Of a stretch of 64,000 nucleotides of DNA, positions 1 through 8,095 are shown in pieces. Position 1 is the stretch's first letter. Each line of letters begins with the position of its first letter. Location: positions 32,636-96,635 of the forward strand of contig JAWKXQ010000010.1 in assembly GCA_041396905.1 (NCBI GenBank), given 5' to 3'. This DNA is from JACXVD01 sp020446665 (GTDB taxonomy: Bacteria > Pseudomonadota > Alphaproteobacteria > Sphingomonadales > Sphingomonadaceae). The notes beneath the pieces were generated by a model. That model ran no database searches. It saw nothing but the letters and a program-made list of their open reading frames with translations, and was not told where the DNA came from. The translations under genes were made by a program, and so were the position numbers.

Positions 1-400
1 GGCCATTGGGGTCGAAGAAATAGATCGACTTGAAGATGCCGTGATGCGTGGGGCCAAGTACGTCGATGCCGAGCCCTTCAATATGCGCCTTGGCGCTGAG
101 CAGTTCTTCCTCCGATGCGACCCGAAAGGCGAGATGCTGCACCCATTCGGGCGTGTTCGTATCGCGGCCCATTTCCGGCTGGTTGGGCAGCTCGAAAAAG
201 GCCAGCACATTGCCGTTACCCGCGTCGAGAAAGACATGCATGTAAGGGTCATAGGCGCCGGTGGATGGCACGTGATCCTCGGCAAAGGCGGTGGTGTATT
301 CCATCCCCAGCACCTTGCCATACCATTCCACCGTCTCTTTCGCGTCCTTGCAGCGATAGGCCGTGTGGTGGATGCCGCCGAGTTTTACGGGGTGTGCCAT
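1..400 (-). CDS. VOC-family (glyoxalase-like) protein, 3' end cut by window edge
   Basis: The reverse strand from the ATG at 400 reads open to the window edge (133 codons, C-terminus missing). The protein begins MAHPVKLGGIHHTAYRCKDA and continues with a second conserved block PEWVQHLAFRV, the beta-alpha-beta-beta-beta pattern with metal-ligand histidines typical of vicinal-oxygen-chelate enzymes such as lactoylglutathione lyase. A ribosome site (GAGGGA) sits just upstream. It lies downstream of hppD on the same strand, separated only by a palindromic repeat, so a role in or near aromatic amino-acid breakdown is plausible but inferred. The substrate cannot be told from the sequence. Confidence 0.8.
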   Translation of the reverse strand, partial: MAHPVKLGGIHHTAYRCKDAKETVEWYGKVLGMEYTTAFAEDHVPSTGAYDPYMHVFLDAGNGNVLAFFELPNQPEMGRDTNTPEWVQHLAFRVASEEELLSAKAHIEGLGIDVLGPTHHGIFKSIYFFDPNG

Positions 401-410
401 CAATTCCCTC

Positions 411-526
411 TCAACCGTTTGCCCTTGGTGCTGAGTTTGCCGAAGCATCGAAGGGCCGTATTTCTTCTGGACCGTTGCTCCGAAAAGAAGAGCGGTGCTT
501 CGACAAGCTCAGCACGAACGGTTTCG
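411..526. repeat. Imperfect palindromic intergenic repeat
   Basis: Between hppD and the VOC gene, the left arm (about 412-450, containing GGTGCTGAGTTTGCCGAAGC) is an imperfect reverse complement of the right arm (about 491-526, containing GCTTCGACAAGCTCAGCAC). The right arm resembles a short motif I remember as recurrent between sphingomonad genes. It probably forms a long hairpin at the end of the hppD transcript; mobility is inferred, not shown. Confidence 0.6.
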
Positions 527-534
527 GCAGTTTG

Positions 535-1647
535 CTACTTTGCCGCTTCAGATTCCACTTCCAATACCCCGCGACGGATCTGGTCGCGTTCCATGCTTTC
601 GAACAGCGCCTTGAAATTGCCTTCGCCAAAGCCTTCGTCGCCCTTGCGCTGGATAAACTCGAAGAACACCGGGCCGATCTGAGCCTCGGCAAAGATCTGC
701 AGCAGCAGGCGAGGGGACCCGCCTTCAGTCGTGCCGTCGAGCAGAATGCCGCGGGCCTGCAATGCGGCGGCGTCTTCGCCATGGCCGGGCAGGCGCGTGT
801 CGAGCATTTCGTAATAGGTCGCGGGCGGGGCGGTCATGAAGGGCACGCCCAGTGCTTTCAGCCGGTCCCAGCAGGCCAGCAGATCATCGCAGATCAGCGC
901 GATGTGCTGGATGCCTTCGCCATTGAACTGGCGCAGGAATTCCTCGATCTGGCCCTTGCCGCCTTCGCCTTCTTCATTGAGCGGGATGCGGATCTTGCCA
1001 TCGGGCGCGGTCAGGGCCTTGCTCGTCAGGCCGGTATATTCGCCCTTGATGTCGAAGAAGCGGATTTCCTGGAAATTGAACAGCCGCTCGTAATAATCGG
1101 CCCAATATTGCATCCGCCCGCCATAGACATTGTGCGTCAGGTGATCGATGACGTTGAAACCTGCGCCTGCCGGGTGACGCTCAACACCGGGCAGATATTC
1201 GAAATCGATGTCATAGATGGTCAGCGCAGCCTCGCCGCCGCGCGCATCGCCTTCATAGCGGTCGATCAGATAGATGATCGATCCGCCAATCCCGCGAATG
1301 CCGGGAATGACCAGCTCCATCGGGCCGTGCGGCACATCCACCGGTTCTGCCCCCTGCGCGATCAGATGGTCATAGGCGGCCCGTGCATCGCGCACGCGAA
1401 AGCCCATGCCGCAGGCGCTGGGGCCATGTTCGCGGGCAAAGAACCATGCCGGGCTGCGCGGTTCGTAATTGGTGATCAGATTGATCCCGCCCTGCCGCCA
1501 GAGCTGCACATCCTTGCTGCGGTGCGTGGCCACATGGGTGAAGCCCATCACTTCAAACACCGGCTCCAGCACGCCCTTTTCCGGGGCGGAGAATTCGATG
1601 AATTCGAACCCGTCGAGACCGGCGGGGTTGTCGAACAGATCGGGCAT
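535..1647 (-). CDS. hppD: 4-hydroxyphenylpyruvate dioxygenase
   Basis: A 370-aa protein, the usual length for bacterial HPPD. This Fe(II) enzyme converts 4-hydroxyphenylpyruvate to homogentisate in tyrosine catabolism. The three metal-ligand regions are visible in order: His in NVIDHLTHNVYGG, His in GIQHIALICDD and Glu in GPVFFEFIQR near the C-terminus. The open frame extends 29 codons further upstream, but the ATG at 1647 is preferred: it opens MPDLFDNPAGLDGFEFIEF, matching family N-termini, and is preceded by AAGGAAA. The upstream DNA contains the palindrome AGTTGCAACT. A VOC-family gene follows on the same strand. Confidence 0.95.
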   Translation of the reverse strand: MPDLFDNPAGLDGFEFIEFSAPEKGVLEPVFEVMGFTHVATHRSKDVQLWRQGGINLITNYEPRSPAWFFAREHGPSACGMGFRVRDARAAYDHLIAQGAEPVDVPHGPMELVIPGIRGIGGSIIYLIDRYEGDARGGEAALTIYDIDFEYLPGVERHPAGAGFNVIDHLTHNVYGGRMQYWADYYERLFNFQEIRFFDIKGEYTGLTSKALTAPDGKIRIPLNEEGEGGKGQIEEFLRQFNGEGIQHIALICDDLLACWDRLKALGVPFMTAPPATYYEMLDTRLPGHGEDAAALQARGILLDGTTEGGSPRLLLQIFAEAQIGPVFFEFIQRKGDEGFGEGNFKALFESMERDQIRRGVLEVESEAAK

Positions 1648-1706
1648 GGGGCAGTTTCCTTGCGGTGAATCGGGGTGCGATTGTCCTTGTAGACCAAACT
1701 GGTTAC

Positions 1707-1716
1707 AGTTGCAACT
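1707..1716. promoter_or_regulatory. Palindrome upstream of hppD
   Basis: AGTTGCAACT is a perfect 10-bp palindrome about 60 bp upstream of the hppD start; the neighbouring ACCAAACTGGT (1692-1702) is a second short dyad. Position suggests an operator or promoter-proximal site for hppD, but no regulator gene is adjacent and the factor is unknown. Confidence 0.3.
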
Positions 1717-1747
1717 ATCTTGGAGTTTGCCCAAGGGTGGATGATAA

Positions 1748-1900
1748 ACCCCTCTCCTTCAGGGGAGGGGCAGCGAGACTTGGCAGCTTGCTGCCTAGTC
1801 GTAGCGGGGTGGGGCGTGTGGCTGGCAATATGCTCTCCGACAGCCCCCACACCCTCCGCCGCTGCGCGGCTCCTCCCTCTCCCCTAAAGAGGAGAGGGGT
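1748..1900. repeat. Palindromic intergenic element, copy 1
   Basis: Both ends carry complementary GC-rich hairpins (CCCTCTCC...GGGGAGGGG at the left, CCTCTCCCC...GGAGAGGGG at the right), so the whole 150-bp stretch is an inverted repeat. Its left half is homologous, in inverse orientation, to the element at 8096-8236. The block GCAGCGAGACTTGG next to the left hairpin corresponds to CCAAGTCTCGTTGC in the other copy. Its right end reaches the fliA stop codon and may act as a fliA transcript terminator. Confidence 0.65.
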
Positions 1901-2637
1901 CAGGCAGCGCTATCCAGCTCATCCTCCGCCAGTGACAGGCGCAATTTCTTCAGCGCATCTACCTTGAGCTGGTGCACACGGGGCACGCTCACATCCAGCA
2001 CAGCGGCTATCTCCGACAGGTTGAGCTCTTCCACGAAATAGAGCTGGATCACCATTTGCAGTCGCTCCGGCAGGGCAGCGATGGCGGCGATCAGCGCTTC
2101 GCGATCTTCTGCCTGCAGTAGCGCAGCCTCTGCATCGGGCTCTTCGCTGGCAAAGGCGGTGTTATTGTCGGAATAGCTTTCTTCCAGCCCCTCCAGCCGC
2201 ACCGATTCCAGCTCGGCCCGCTGGCGGTGGAAGCTTTCGCTATCCAGCCCCAAAGCTTCCGCCAGTTCCCCGGCAGAGGGCTCGCGCCCCAGTTCCAGCT
2301 GCAAGCGGCTGCGGGCCTGCTCTATTTCGCGTCGCCGTGCGGGTGCACCGCGTGGATCGGGCGAATGGGCACGCAGCAGATCGACCATCGCCCCGCGCAC
2401 GCGCAATTTGGCGTAAGCGGCAAAGCCATCCTCGCTGGGGCGGTCATGCTTTTGCGCGCATTCAGTCAGCGCGACGAGGCCCGCCTGCATCAGATCCTCC
2501 ACTTCAATCCCGCCCGATGCGCTGCCCGACAAATGCCAGGCCAGCTTGCGCACCATGGGCATGAAGCGGCGCACGCGATCTGCGACATCGCCTTGATAGG
2601 CCTGTGCGGCCTTGAAACCGTGATGGTCGTGGATCAT
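1900..2637 (-). CDS. fliA: RNA polymerase sigma factor for flagellar operons (sigma-28)
   Basis: This 245-aa sigma-70-family protein has sigma region 2 around residues 45-90 (EDLMQAGLVALTECAQKHD, then VRGAMVDLLR). Region 4 forms a C-terminal helix-turn-helix (LNLSEIAAVLDVSVPRVHQL). Size and layout match FliA, the late flagellar sigma factor that directs RNA polymerase to flagellin and motor genes and is inhibited by FlgM, encoded 3.5 kb away on the same strand. It is the last gene of the transglycosylase-flhA-fliA operon and its ATG overlaps the flhA stop by 4 nt. FliA is absent from the Caulobacter flagellar system, so its presence marks this as another type. Confidence 0.92.
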   Translation of the reverse strand: MIHDHHGFKAAQAYQGDVADRVRRFMPMVRKLAWHLSGSASGGIEVEDLMQAGLVALTECAQKHDRPSEDGFAAYAKLRVRGAMVDLLRAHSPDPRGAPARRREIEQARSRLQLELGREPSAGELAEALGLDSESFHRQRAELESVRLEGLEESYSDNNTAFASEEPDAEAALLQAEDREALIAAIAALPERLQMVIQLYFVEELNLSEIAAVLDVSVPRVHQLKVDALKKLRLSLAEDELDSAA

Positions 2638-4763
2638 GCGGCAAAGGCCTCCTCTCGCGGCATTTCATGGGGGACTGGGGTGGGCGCATCGGGCATGGCC
2701 TGCTCGTCCTCGCCGCCGACCACGGCGATCACTTCGATCGGCTGGCTGGCGGGCAGTTCATTGATCGACAGGACCAGACATTGCGGCGCGCGCAGGCGCA
2801 GCAGCTCGGCCAGCGGACGGCGCGCGCGGGGCTGCACGATCAGGGCAGGGCGGGTGGAGCCGGGTTCGCGGCCTGCGCTAATCGCGGCGATCCGCTCGCC
2901 AATGGAGCGAGCGAGATCGGGGTCGATCACTGGCTGGCCCGTCGCCGGGTCCTGCATCCCGCCCACCACCATCGCTTCCAGATCGGCGGCGAGGGTGATG
3001 ACCGGCAGGCGTTCATCCGGGCCGCAAATCCGCCCGACCAGCATCGCGCCCAGTTCGGCGCGGACCAGTTCGACCATCAGGCCGTGATCGGTGGTCTGCT
3101 GCGCCGCCTGCGCGATGGCGCTGAGCACGGGCAGTGGATGCGCCAGCGCGATCCCTTCGCCCAGCAAAGCGCGCAGCAGGCGGGTAAGCGCCGCGAGCGA
3201 CAGCGGCTGAGGGGTCAGCGTTTCGACCAGCTGCGTGTTGCGCTGTGCCACATTGTCCAGCAATTCGCGCGCCTGATCCGGCCCGAACAGATCCTGCGGT
3301 CGGCTGGCGAGCAATTGGTTCACATGGGTGGCGATGACGCTGTGCGGATCGACCACCAGAAAGCCTTCAGCCACGGCCATGTCGCGCTGTGCCGCATCGA
3401 TCCACAGCGCAGGACAATGGAAACTGGGATCGATGGTCGGCTCGCCCGCAATTGCATGGTCGCGGCGCACTTCGCCGGTATCGATGGCCAGCAGTCGGTC
3501 TGGGCGCACGGCTCCCCCGCCTAGCGAGACCCCGCCCAGCAACACCCGATATTTCTCAGGCGCGAGGTCGAAACTGTCTCGAATGCGGAATTGCGGGACA
3601 ACAAAGCCGAAATTCTCGCACAGCTGGCGCCGCAGCCCGGTCAGCCGCGAAACCAGCGGCGCGCCGCGCGCTTCATCGGCAAAGTGGACGAGGCCATAGC
3701 CCAGCTCGATCGTCACCAGGGCGTGTTCGCTGATATCGGATATCTCGATCCGCGCGGGGTCGGGCGCTTCGATGCGCGGCTGGGCTATCCGCTCTGCCAG
3801 CGCCTTGCGCTTGCCCAGCCTGCGCCACAGCCACAGCGCGGCTGCACCGGCGGGCAGGAACACGCTCTGCGGCATGGCCGGGATAGTGCCGATCGCAAGC
3901 AGGATCATCCCCACCGGCAGCCAGGTACGCGGATCGGACAGCTGCCCGCCGATCTGGCCCGACAGGTCGCGGCTGTCCGTCACGCGGGTGACGATCACGG
4001 CAGCAGCGATTGACAGCAGCAGCGCGGGGACGGATGCCACCAGCGCATCGCCCACGGCCAGCGTAACATAGCGCTCGCCCGCTTCCCCGGCGCTCAGCCC
4101 ATGGCTGACCATGCCCAGCACCAGTCCGGCGATGATGTTGACGCCCAGAATCAGCAAGGCGGCAATCGCATCGCCTTTCACGAATTTGCTCGCGCCATCC
4201 ATCGAGCCGTAAAAATCGGCCTCAGTCGCGATTTCGCTGCGCCGCGCCTTGGCTTCTTCAGAGGTCATCAGCCCGGCGGCCAGATCGGCATCGATCGCCA
4301 TCTGCTTGCCCGGAAGTGCATCCAGCGTGAAGCGGGCGGAGACTTCCGACACGCGCCCCGCGCCCTTGGTCACGACCACCAGATTGATAATCATCAGGAT
4401 CAGGAAGACGAAGATGCCGACGGCGAAATTGCCGCCCACAAGAAACGCGCCAAAGGCTTCGATCACTTGCCCGGCTGCATCGTCGCCCGAATGGCCTTCC
4501 ATCAACACGACGCGGGTGGAGGCGACATTGAGCGCGAGGCGCAGTAGCGTGGCGAAGAGCAACACGCTGGGGAAGGAGGAGAAATCGAGCGGCTTGGCGG
4601 CATTCATCGCTGCCATCAGCACCGCCACGGACAGAGCGATATTGAGCACGAAGAACACGTCCAACATGGCCGACGGGATTGGCATCACCATCAGCATGAT
4701 GATGGTGAAAATCCCTGCGGGCAGCGCCAGCGCCGGGCCAGTTATGGCTTTCAGCGCGCTCAC
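2634..4763 (-). CDS. flhA: Flagellar type III export protein FlhA
   Basis: A 709-aa export-gate component of the flagellar type III secretion apparatus in the inner membrane. The N-terminal half is strongly hydrophobic with about eight membrane segments and contains the family signature TLLRLALNVASTRVVL. The cytoplasmic loop with LPGKQMAIDADL follows, and the hydrophilic C-terminal half forms the ring that receives chaperone-substrate complexes. Translation starts at GTG and overlaps the transglycosylase stop by 4 nt (GTGA), while its end overlaps fliA by 4 nt, so the three genes are translationally coupled. A sigma-54 promoter lies upstream at 5677-5692. Confidence 0.97.
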   Translation of the reverse strand: MSALKAITGPALALPAGIFTIIMLMVMPIPSAMLDVFFVLNIALSVAVLMAAMNAAKPLDFSSFPSVLLFATLLRLALNVASTRVVLMEGHSGDDAAGQVIEAFGAFLVGGNFAVGIFVFLILMIINLVVVTKGAGRVSEVSARFTLDALPGKQMAIDADLAAGLMTSEEAKARRSEIATEADFYGSMDGASKFVKGDAIAALLILGVNIIAGLVLGMVSHGLSAGEAGERYVTLAVGDALVASVPALLLSIAAAVIVTRVTDSRDLSGQIGGQLSDPRTWLPVGMILLAIGTIPAMPQSVFLPAGAAALWLWRRLGKRKALAERIAQPRIEAPDPARIEISDISEHALVTIELGYGLVHFADEARGAPLVSRLTGLRRQLCENFGFVVPQFRIRDSFDLAPEKYRVLLGGVSLGGGAVRPDRLLAIDTGEVRRDHAIAGEPTIDPSFHCPALWIDAAQRDMAVAEGFLVVDPHSVIATHVNQLLASRPQDLFGPDQARELLDNVAQRNTQLVETLTPQPLSLAALTRLLRALLGEGIALAHPLPVLSAIAQAAQQTTDHGLMVELVRAELGAMLVGRICGPDERLPVITLAADLEAMVVGGMQDPATGQPVIDPDLARSIGERIAAISAGREPGSTRPALIVQPRARRPLAELLRLRAPQCLVLSINELPASQPIEVIAVVGGEDEQAMPDAPTPVPHEMPREEAFAA

Positions 4764-5638
4764 AGGTCAAACGCCCGGAACTTGCCATAGGCGGCACTGA
4801 TCCGCTCAGCGGCTCTGGCAGGCAAGGCGCCGCCAAAACTCGCCTGCAGCGTTTCTGCCATGGAGGGGCGGCTGGCGATGCCCGGCAGGCTGGGCAGTGC
4901 AGCATGGCGGGGTGGGGCAGCCTGCGCGAAGCGGGTGGGGGCGGGATGGGCTCCGGGTGCAACCGTAGCGAAATCGGGCGCGGGCCCGTCCTTGCCCATA
5001 GCTGCGGCCACCTTGCCGCGCATCAGGGTCATGACTTCGCCCAGCGAACGCGGGCGCGCGCCATCATAGAAGATCGCGCGATTGGCAGCGGCGGGCTTGG
5101 GGAACAGGGCAGCGGCGCTTTGCCCGGCATCATCCTGCAGCCCGGCAAGGAAGCGTTTTGCCCCTCGCGCGCCCAGAAAGTGCGCGAGGTAAAGCTCGCT
5201 CGCATCAGGCGCACGACCCAGCAGGGGCTGCAATTCAGCGGCATTGTCGCTTGCCAGCTCGGCCGCCATCAGTGCGGAAACGGTGGGGTCAAAGCGCAAT
5301 TGCATCAGGCTAGAACGGGTGGAGGCATCGCCCACCACGGCGCGCCCGCGCACCATGTCAATCGCTTCGCCCGCCCAGCCCAGGCCATGCTTCTCCCCGT
5401 GGCGGTCCAGCGTTTCCAGCCAGGTGGAGCCGATAAACTGATACAGCCCGCTGGCGCTGGACGTGCGCGCGCGGGCATTGGGGTCAAGCCCGGATTCGAG
5501 CCGCGCCTGCGCCAGCAGATAATCGAAATCGACCCCGGTCGTTTCCGCCGCACGGGCAATCGCGCTGCGCACCTGCCCGCGTGGGGAGGCGGCAGCGGCG
5601 GCATTGCTGGCGGTGATGGGTACAGAAGTTTCCGGCAC
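4760..5638 (-). CDS. Lytic transglycosylase of the flagellar operon
   Basis: A 292-aa protein with an SLT-type transglycosylase core near the N-terminus: FDYLLAQARLESGLDPNA with the catalytic Glu, then SASGLYQFIGSTW. The alanine/proline-rich C-terminal half has no recognised domain. It should cut peptidoglycan so that the rod can cross the cell wall. That would fit the neighbouring FlgJ (13605-13928), which has only the rod-binding part and no hydrolase domain. No classical signal peptide is apparent; export through the flagellar apparatus is possible. The start is GTG with a GGGGGAG site upstream; no alternative ATG precedes the catalytic core. First gene of the operon with flhA and fliA. 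Confidence 0.82.
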   Translation of the reverse strand: MPETSVPITASNAAAAASPRGQVRSAIARAAETTGVDFDYLLAQARLESGLDPNARARTSSASGLYQFIGSTWLETLDRHGEKHGLGWAGEAIDMVRGRAVVGDASTRSSLMQLRFDPTVSALMAAELASDNAAELQPLLGRAPDASELYLAHFLGARGAKRFLAGLQDDAGQSAAALFPKPAAANRAIFYDGARPRSLGEVMTLMRGKVAAAMGKDGPAPDFATVAPGAHPAPTRFAQAAPPRHAALPSLPGIASRPSMAETLQASFGGALPARAAERISAAYGKFRAFDL

Positions 5639-5676
5639 GGGCTCCCCCGGTTGATCGCATGGTTCAACCGGGTGTT

Positions 5677-5692
5677 TGCAAAGCCTGTGCCA
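5677..5692 (-). promoter_or_regulatory. Sigma-54 (-24/-12) promoter of the transglycosylase-flhA-fliA operon
   Basis: On the reverse strand TGGCACAGGCTTTGCA matches the sigma-54 consensus TGGCACG-N4-TTGCA, with GG and GC exactly 10 nt apart. It lies 38 nt upstream of the GTG start in the gap after flgN. Together with flbD in this cluster it supports FlbD/sigma-54 control of flhA and of fliA itself. Confidence 0.75.
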
Positions 5693-5707
5693 ATTCGGCT
5701 GTCGGGC

Positions 5708-6061
5708 CTATCGTGGCAGTTCCACCACGCCATTGGCCTTGCTGCGGCCATAGAGCCACGCCGTGCCCGTCAGCGCGCCCAGGCGGGCCTGAATATTGGC
5801 GGAAATCAGGTTGCGAAGCTTGCGATTGGTCTCGTTCATGCGCTTTACCGCGTCGAGCAATGCCCGGCATTCCTCGTCCAGTTCGCCAGCCTGTTCTTCG
5901 GCCAGAACATTGCACAAATTCTCTTTCCCGTCGGCGCAGGACAGGATGCGTTCGAGGTCGAGCGAGGCAAGTGCTTGCCGCTCGCCTTCCAGCAAGGCAA
6001 GCATTTGCCGCAAGGTGCCGCGCATCGGGCTGGCCTTGGTCGTGGGTCCGGTGGCGCTCAT
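5708..6061 (-). CDS. flgN: FlgN-like export chaperone
   Basis: A 117-aa helical protein with heptad-like leucines (MRGTLRQMLALLEGERQALASLDLE, written here in part, then NETNRKLRNLISANIQARLG). Size, the place immediately after flgM and a 4-nt ATGA overlap with it match FlgN, the cytoplasmic chaperone of hook-filament junction proteins FlgK and FlgL, both encoded further on in the locus. FlgN proteins are poorly conserved, so the call depends partly on context. Confidence 0.75.
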   Translation of the reverse strand: MSATGPTTKASPMRGTLRQMLALLEGERQALASLDLERILSCADGKENLCNVLAEEQAGELDEECRALLDAVKRMNETNRKLRNLISANIQARLGALTGTAWLYGRSKANGVVELPR

Positions 6062-6330
6062 GCCTTGTGCCTCAAGAGATAGCCCGCCGCGATCATTGCA
6101 TCGGCAATCTTGGTCGGGAGAATGGGGTATGTGCCCTGTTCCACTGCCTTGCGGATTTCCACCACACGGTCAGCATCCACCGGGGCGGCGGGGCCGGCAT
6201 CGCGTGCGGTCAGGGCAGCGTTTTCGCTGCTGACCGGGCGTGCCTTGGCCGCGCCGGAAACCGGGTTCGGGCTGGTGCCTTCAAATCGCGCCACCGGGCG
6301 CGTCACTCGTCCTGGATCGATCGGGTTCAT
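6058..6330 (-). CDS. flgM: Negative regulator of flagellin synthesis (anti-sigma-28)
   Basis: A 90-aa protein with a disordered Ala/Pro-rich N-terminal half and a C-terminal helical part (VVEIRKAVEQGTYPILPTKI then ADAMIAAG) that matches the FlgM sigma-binding region, including the typical GTYPI...KIAD..I motif. FlgM binds FliA until the hook is complete and is then exported, releasing the sigma factor. It sits directly before flgN with a 4-nt overlap and after a 103-nt gap downstream of flgA. No convincing promoter was found in that gap, although it contains the near-palindrome TTGCCGTAATTGCGGCA. Confidence 0.9.
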   Translation of the reverse strand: MNPIDPGRVTRPVARFEGTSPNPVSGAAKARPVSSENAALTARDAGPAAPVDADRVVEIRKAVEQGTYPILPTKIADAMIAAGYLLRHKA

Positions 6331-6433
6331 TGGTCCGCTCCATCGCTATACGGACCACAGAACGACCTTGGCGCAGAGAGTTTAAGGGGCGCTGCAAAAT
6401 TTTCGGCAAGGCGCTGGCAAATTGCTGCCGCAA

Positions 6434-6925
6434 TTACGGCAAACGCATGCCGACTGTGCCGGGGCGTAGCACTTGTGCGCGCACCGGGTCATTACGCTTG
6501 CCCAACGGGCGCACGCGGATCCATTCTCCCGCTGCGCCTGCATCCATCGCTTCGCCCTGGCGGGAGAGCGTAAAACCGCGCCCTTGCACAAGGATTGCCA
6601 CGGCCTCGCCGCGCGCGATGACCGGCGCGGCCTCTTGTGTCTGCGGGGCAGCGTTAAGGGGGACAAAGATGCGCCAGCCATTGGCGACAGGGCAGCGCAC
6701 CAGCACACTTTCGCGCGCCTTGCCGTAATATTCCAGTGCGGGTTGCGCCGGGCAGGGGGCAAGCCGCAAACGCCGATCCACCGGCTGGCGCGCACCGCCA
6801 TTTGCGCCAATCGGCGCGCCGGTGAAAGCCTCTACGGCGCGGTCGAGCGCAGCAGGGTCTGTCACCTGCTGGGCAAAGGCGGGGCTGGCTGTGAGAAGTA
6901 GCAAAGCGGCAAGCGGACGGAGCAT
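6434..6925 (-). CDS. flgA: Flagellar P-ring assembly protein FlgA
   Basis: A 163-aa periplasmic chaperone for the P-ring protein FlgI. The start at 6925 gives a clear signal peptide (MLRPLAALLLLTASPAFAQQ) and has AGGGA upstream; the open frame extends further 5' but that part is not protein-like. The C-terminal SAF-type region is recognisable (APVIARGEAVAILVQGRGFT, then VRPLGKRNDPVRAQVL). It follows the MotB-like gene by 22 nt on the same strand and probably belongs to that transcript. Shorter than the E. coli protein (219 aa), in line with the compact forms elsewhere in the locus. Confidence 0.88.
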   Translation of the reverse strand: MLRPLAALLLLTASPAFAQQVTDPAALDRAVEAFTGAPIGANGGARQPVDRRLRLAPCPAQPALEYYGKARESVLVRCPVANGWRIFVPLNAAPQTQEAAPVIARGEAVAILVQGRGFTLSRQGEAMDAGAAGEWIRVRPLGKRNDPVRAQVLRPGTVGMRLP

Positions 6926-6947
6926 GGCAGGCAATCCCTGTAGGTGA

Positions 6948-7361
6948 TTATTGCCCTGCCACCTGCAATCTGCGTGCCAGCTCGTCCGGCTGGTCATAGG
7001 CCAGCACCGCCTGCAAGGTCTGTTGCTGACCGGGCTGGAGCACGATCCGCGCCGGTTGCCCGGCTTGCTGCGCCAGTGCCTGCGCCTGCGCATAGGCGGC
7101 ATCGGCTGCTCCGGCCGGATAATGCGCGGTGATGGTCAGTTGCTGGCGCGGATCGGGGGCCTGTGCCGCCAGCCAGTCTTTCAGCGAAATGCCCTGTTCG
7201 GGCCGCCAGACGGCACCCGGTTCGCCCAGTTCAAGCGTGCTGTCATTGCTGTCCGGCTTCTCTTCATGTTGCGCTTCGACCGCAGAGGCGGTGACCATGA
7301 ACAGGATCAGCGCAAGGTCCGCGATCACGGCCTGCCATCCGGCACCTTCACGCGCGATCAT
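6948..7361 (-). CDS. Small MotB/ExbD-like single-pass membrane protein
   Basis: A 137-aa protein with one N-terminal membrane segment of the stator-B type: WQAVIADLALILFMVTASAV, with Trp9 and an Asp (residue 15) placed as the proton-carrying Asp of MotB/TolR/ExbD. After a linker, the C-terminal 65 residues (LTITAHYPAGAADAAYAQAQ, then ARIVLQPGQQQTLQAVLAYD) look like a shortened OmpA-type peptidoglycan-binding fold, but lack the usual GHTD and SxxRA motifs. It overlaps the upstream MotA/ExbB-like gene by 4 nt, so the two very likely form one channel. This differs from the canonical motAB pair at 16229-17933. Function unknown; flagellar involvement is inferred from location. Confidence 0.65.
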   Translation of the reverse strand: MIAREGAGWQAVIADLALILFMVTASAVEAQHEEKPDSNDSTLELGEPGAVWRPEQGISLKDWLAAQAPDPRQQLTITAHYPAGAADAAYAQAQALAQQAGQPARIVLQPGQQQTLQAVLAYDQPDELARRLQVAGQ

Positions 7362-8020
7362 GCCGCGTGTTTCCGCTGTGTGGATGTGGGATCAAGATGG
7401 GGGCGCGCGGCGGCAGCATGCAGCGCCAGCCAGTCCATCACGTCGCGCCGGGCAGCATCTTCTGCCGCAGACTGGCGGGCAACGGCACCGGCGAGCGGGC
7501 CGAACAGGAAATTGGCGATGACAAGGCCATAGAGCGTGGTGGTCACTGCATTGCCAATCGCGCCGGCAAATTCGCTGCCTTCAGCGGCCAGCCCGGACAA
7601 TTGCCCCAATGCGACCAGCGTGCCTGCCAGCCCCAGCACCGGGGCCAGCTCTGCCGCCTGGCTCAACACCCAGCCTGCCCGCTGGCTGGCCGCGAGCCGT
7701 TGCTGGCGGTGCGCCTCAAAACTCATCGCCAGCACATCGGGTGAGCGCGCATGGGCCAGATCGGCCACCACTTCATCAATCTCCCTGTCGCCTGTCGCGC
7801 GCGGCTCTGCGCGCATCAGCCCGTCCGTATCGATCCGCTGGACGAAACCCGCCAGCGCACCGCGCGCGCTTGCCGGGTCAAAACGCGGGCGGAAAAGCCG
7901 GGTGATGACGGCCAGCGCCTCGCGGCTTTCGCGCCAGCCGCAGCGCAGCAAAGTGGCCGCGCAAGTGCCGCCCAGCACCAGAGCGAGGGCGACGGGATCG
8001 ATCAGGCTGCTGGGTATCAT
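7358..8020 (-). CDS. MotA/TolQ/ExbB-family proton channel protein
   Basis: A 220-aa protein with about three membrane segments: LIDPVALALVLGGTCAATLL at the N-terminus, then the paired helices APVLGLAGTLVALGQLSGL and NAVTTTLYGLVIANFLFGPL. The GLxGT...Al.tTlyGL.ian pattern is the MotA_ExbB family signature. The start codon is preceded by AAGGAAGGA. It is the first gene of a run continuing through the MotB-like gene and flgA, and it diverges from flgB. It is shorter than the canonical MotA of this window (287 aa) and closer in size to ExbB/TolQ. Whether it powers rotation, transport or envelope work is not visible. Confidence 0.75.
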   Translation of the reverse strand: MIPSSLIDPVALALVLGGTCAATLLRCGWRESREALAVITRLFRPRFDPASARGALAGFVQRIDTDGLMRAEPRATGDREIDEVVADLAHARSPDVLAMSFEAHRQQRLAASQRAGWVLSQAAELAPVLGLAGTLVALGQLSGLAAEGSEFAGAIGNAVTTTLYGLVIANFLFGPLAGAVARQSAAEDAARRDVMDWLALHAAAARPHLDPTSTQRKHAA

Positions 8021-8095
8021 GCGCGGGGTCCTTCCTTGCGCCGGGAAGAACGGCAGGGCGGCGGTGAATTTCAGAGGCAGGAAGGCAGCAAAAAG

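Noticed and set aside
115..1668. 517-codon plus-strand open frame over hppD
   Set aside because: It is antisense to the unmistakable HPPD and VOC genes, has no motif and no ribosome site; high-GC DNA produces long shadow frames.
6331..6433. Possible sigma-54 site before flgM
   Set aside because: GG and GC are 9 nt apart (GGCAGCAATTTGC) or the GG is missing; the required spacing of 10 was not found.
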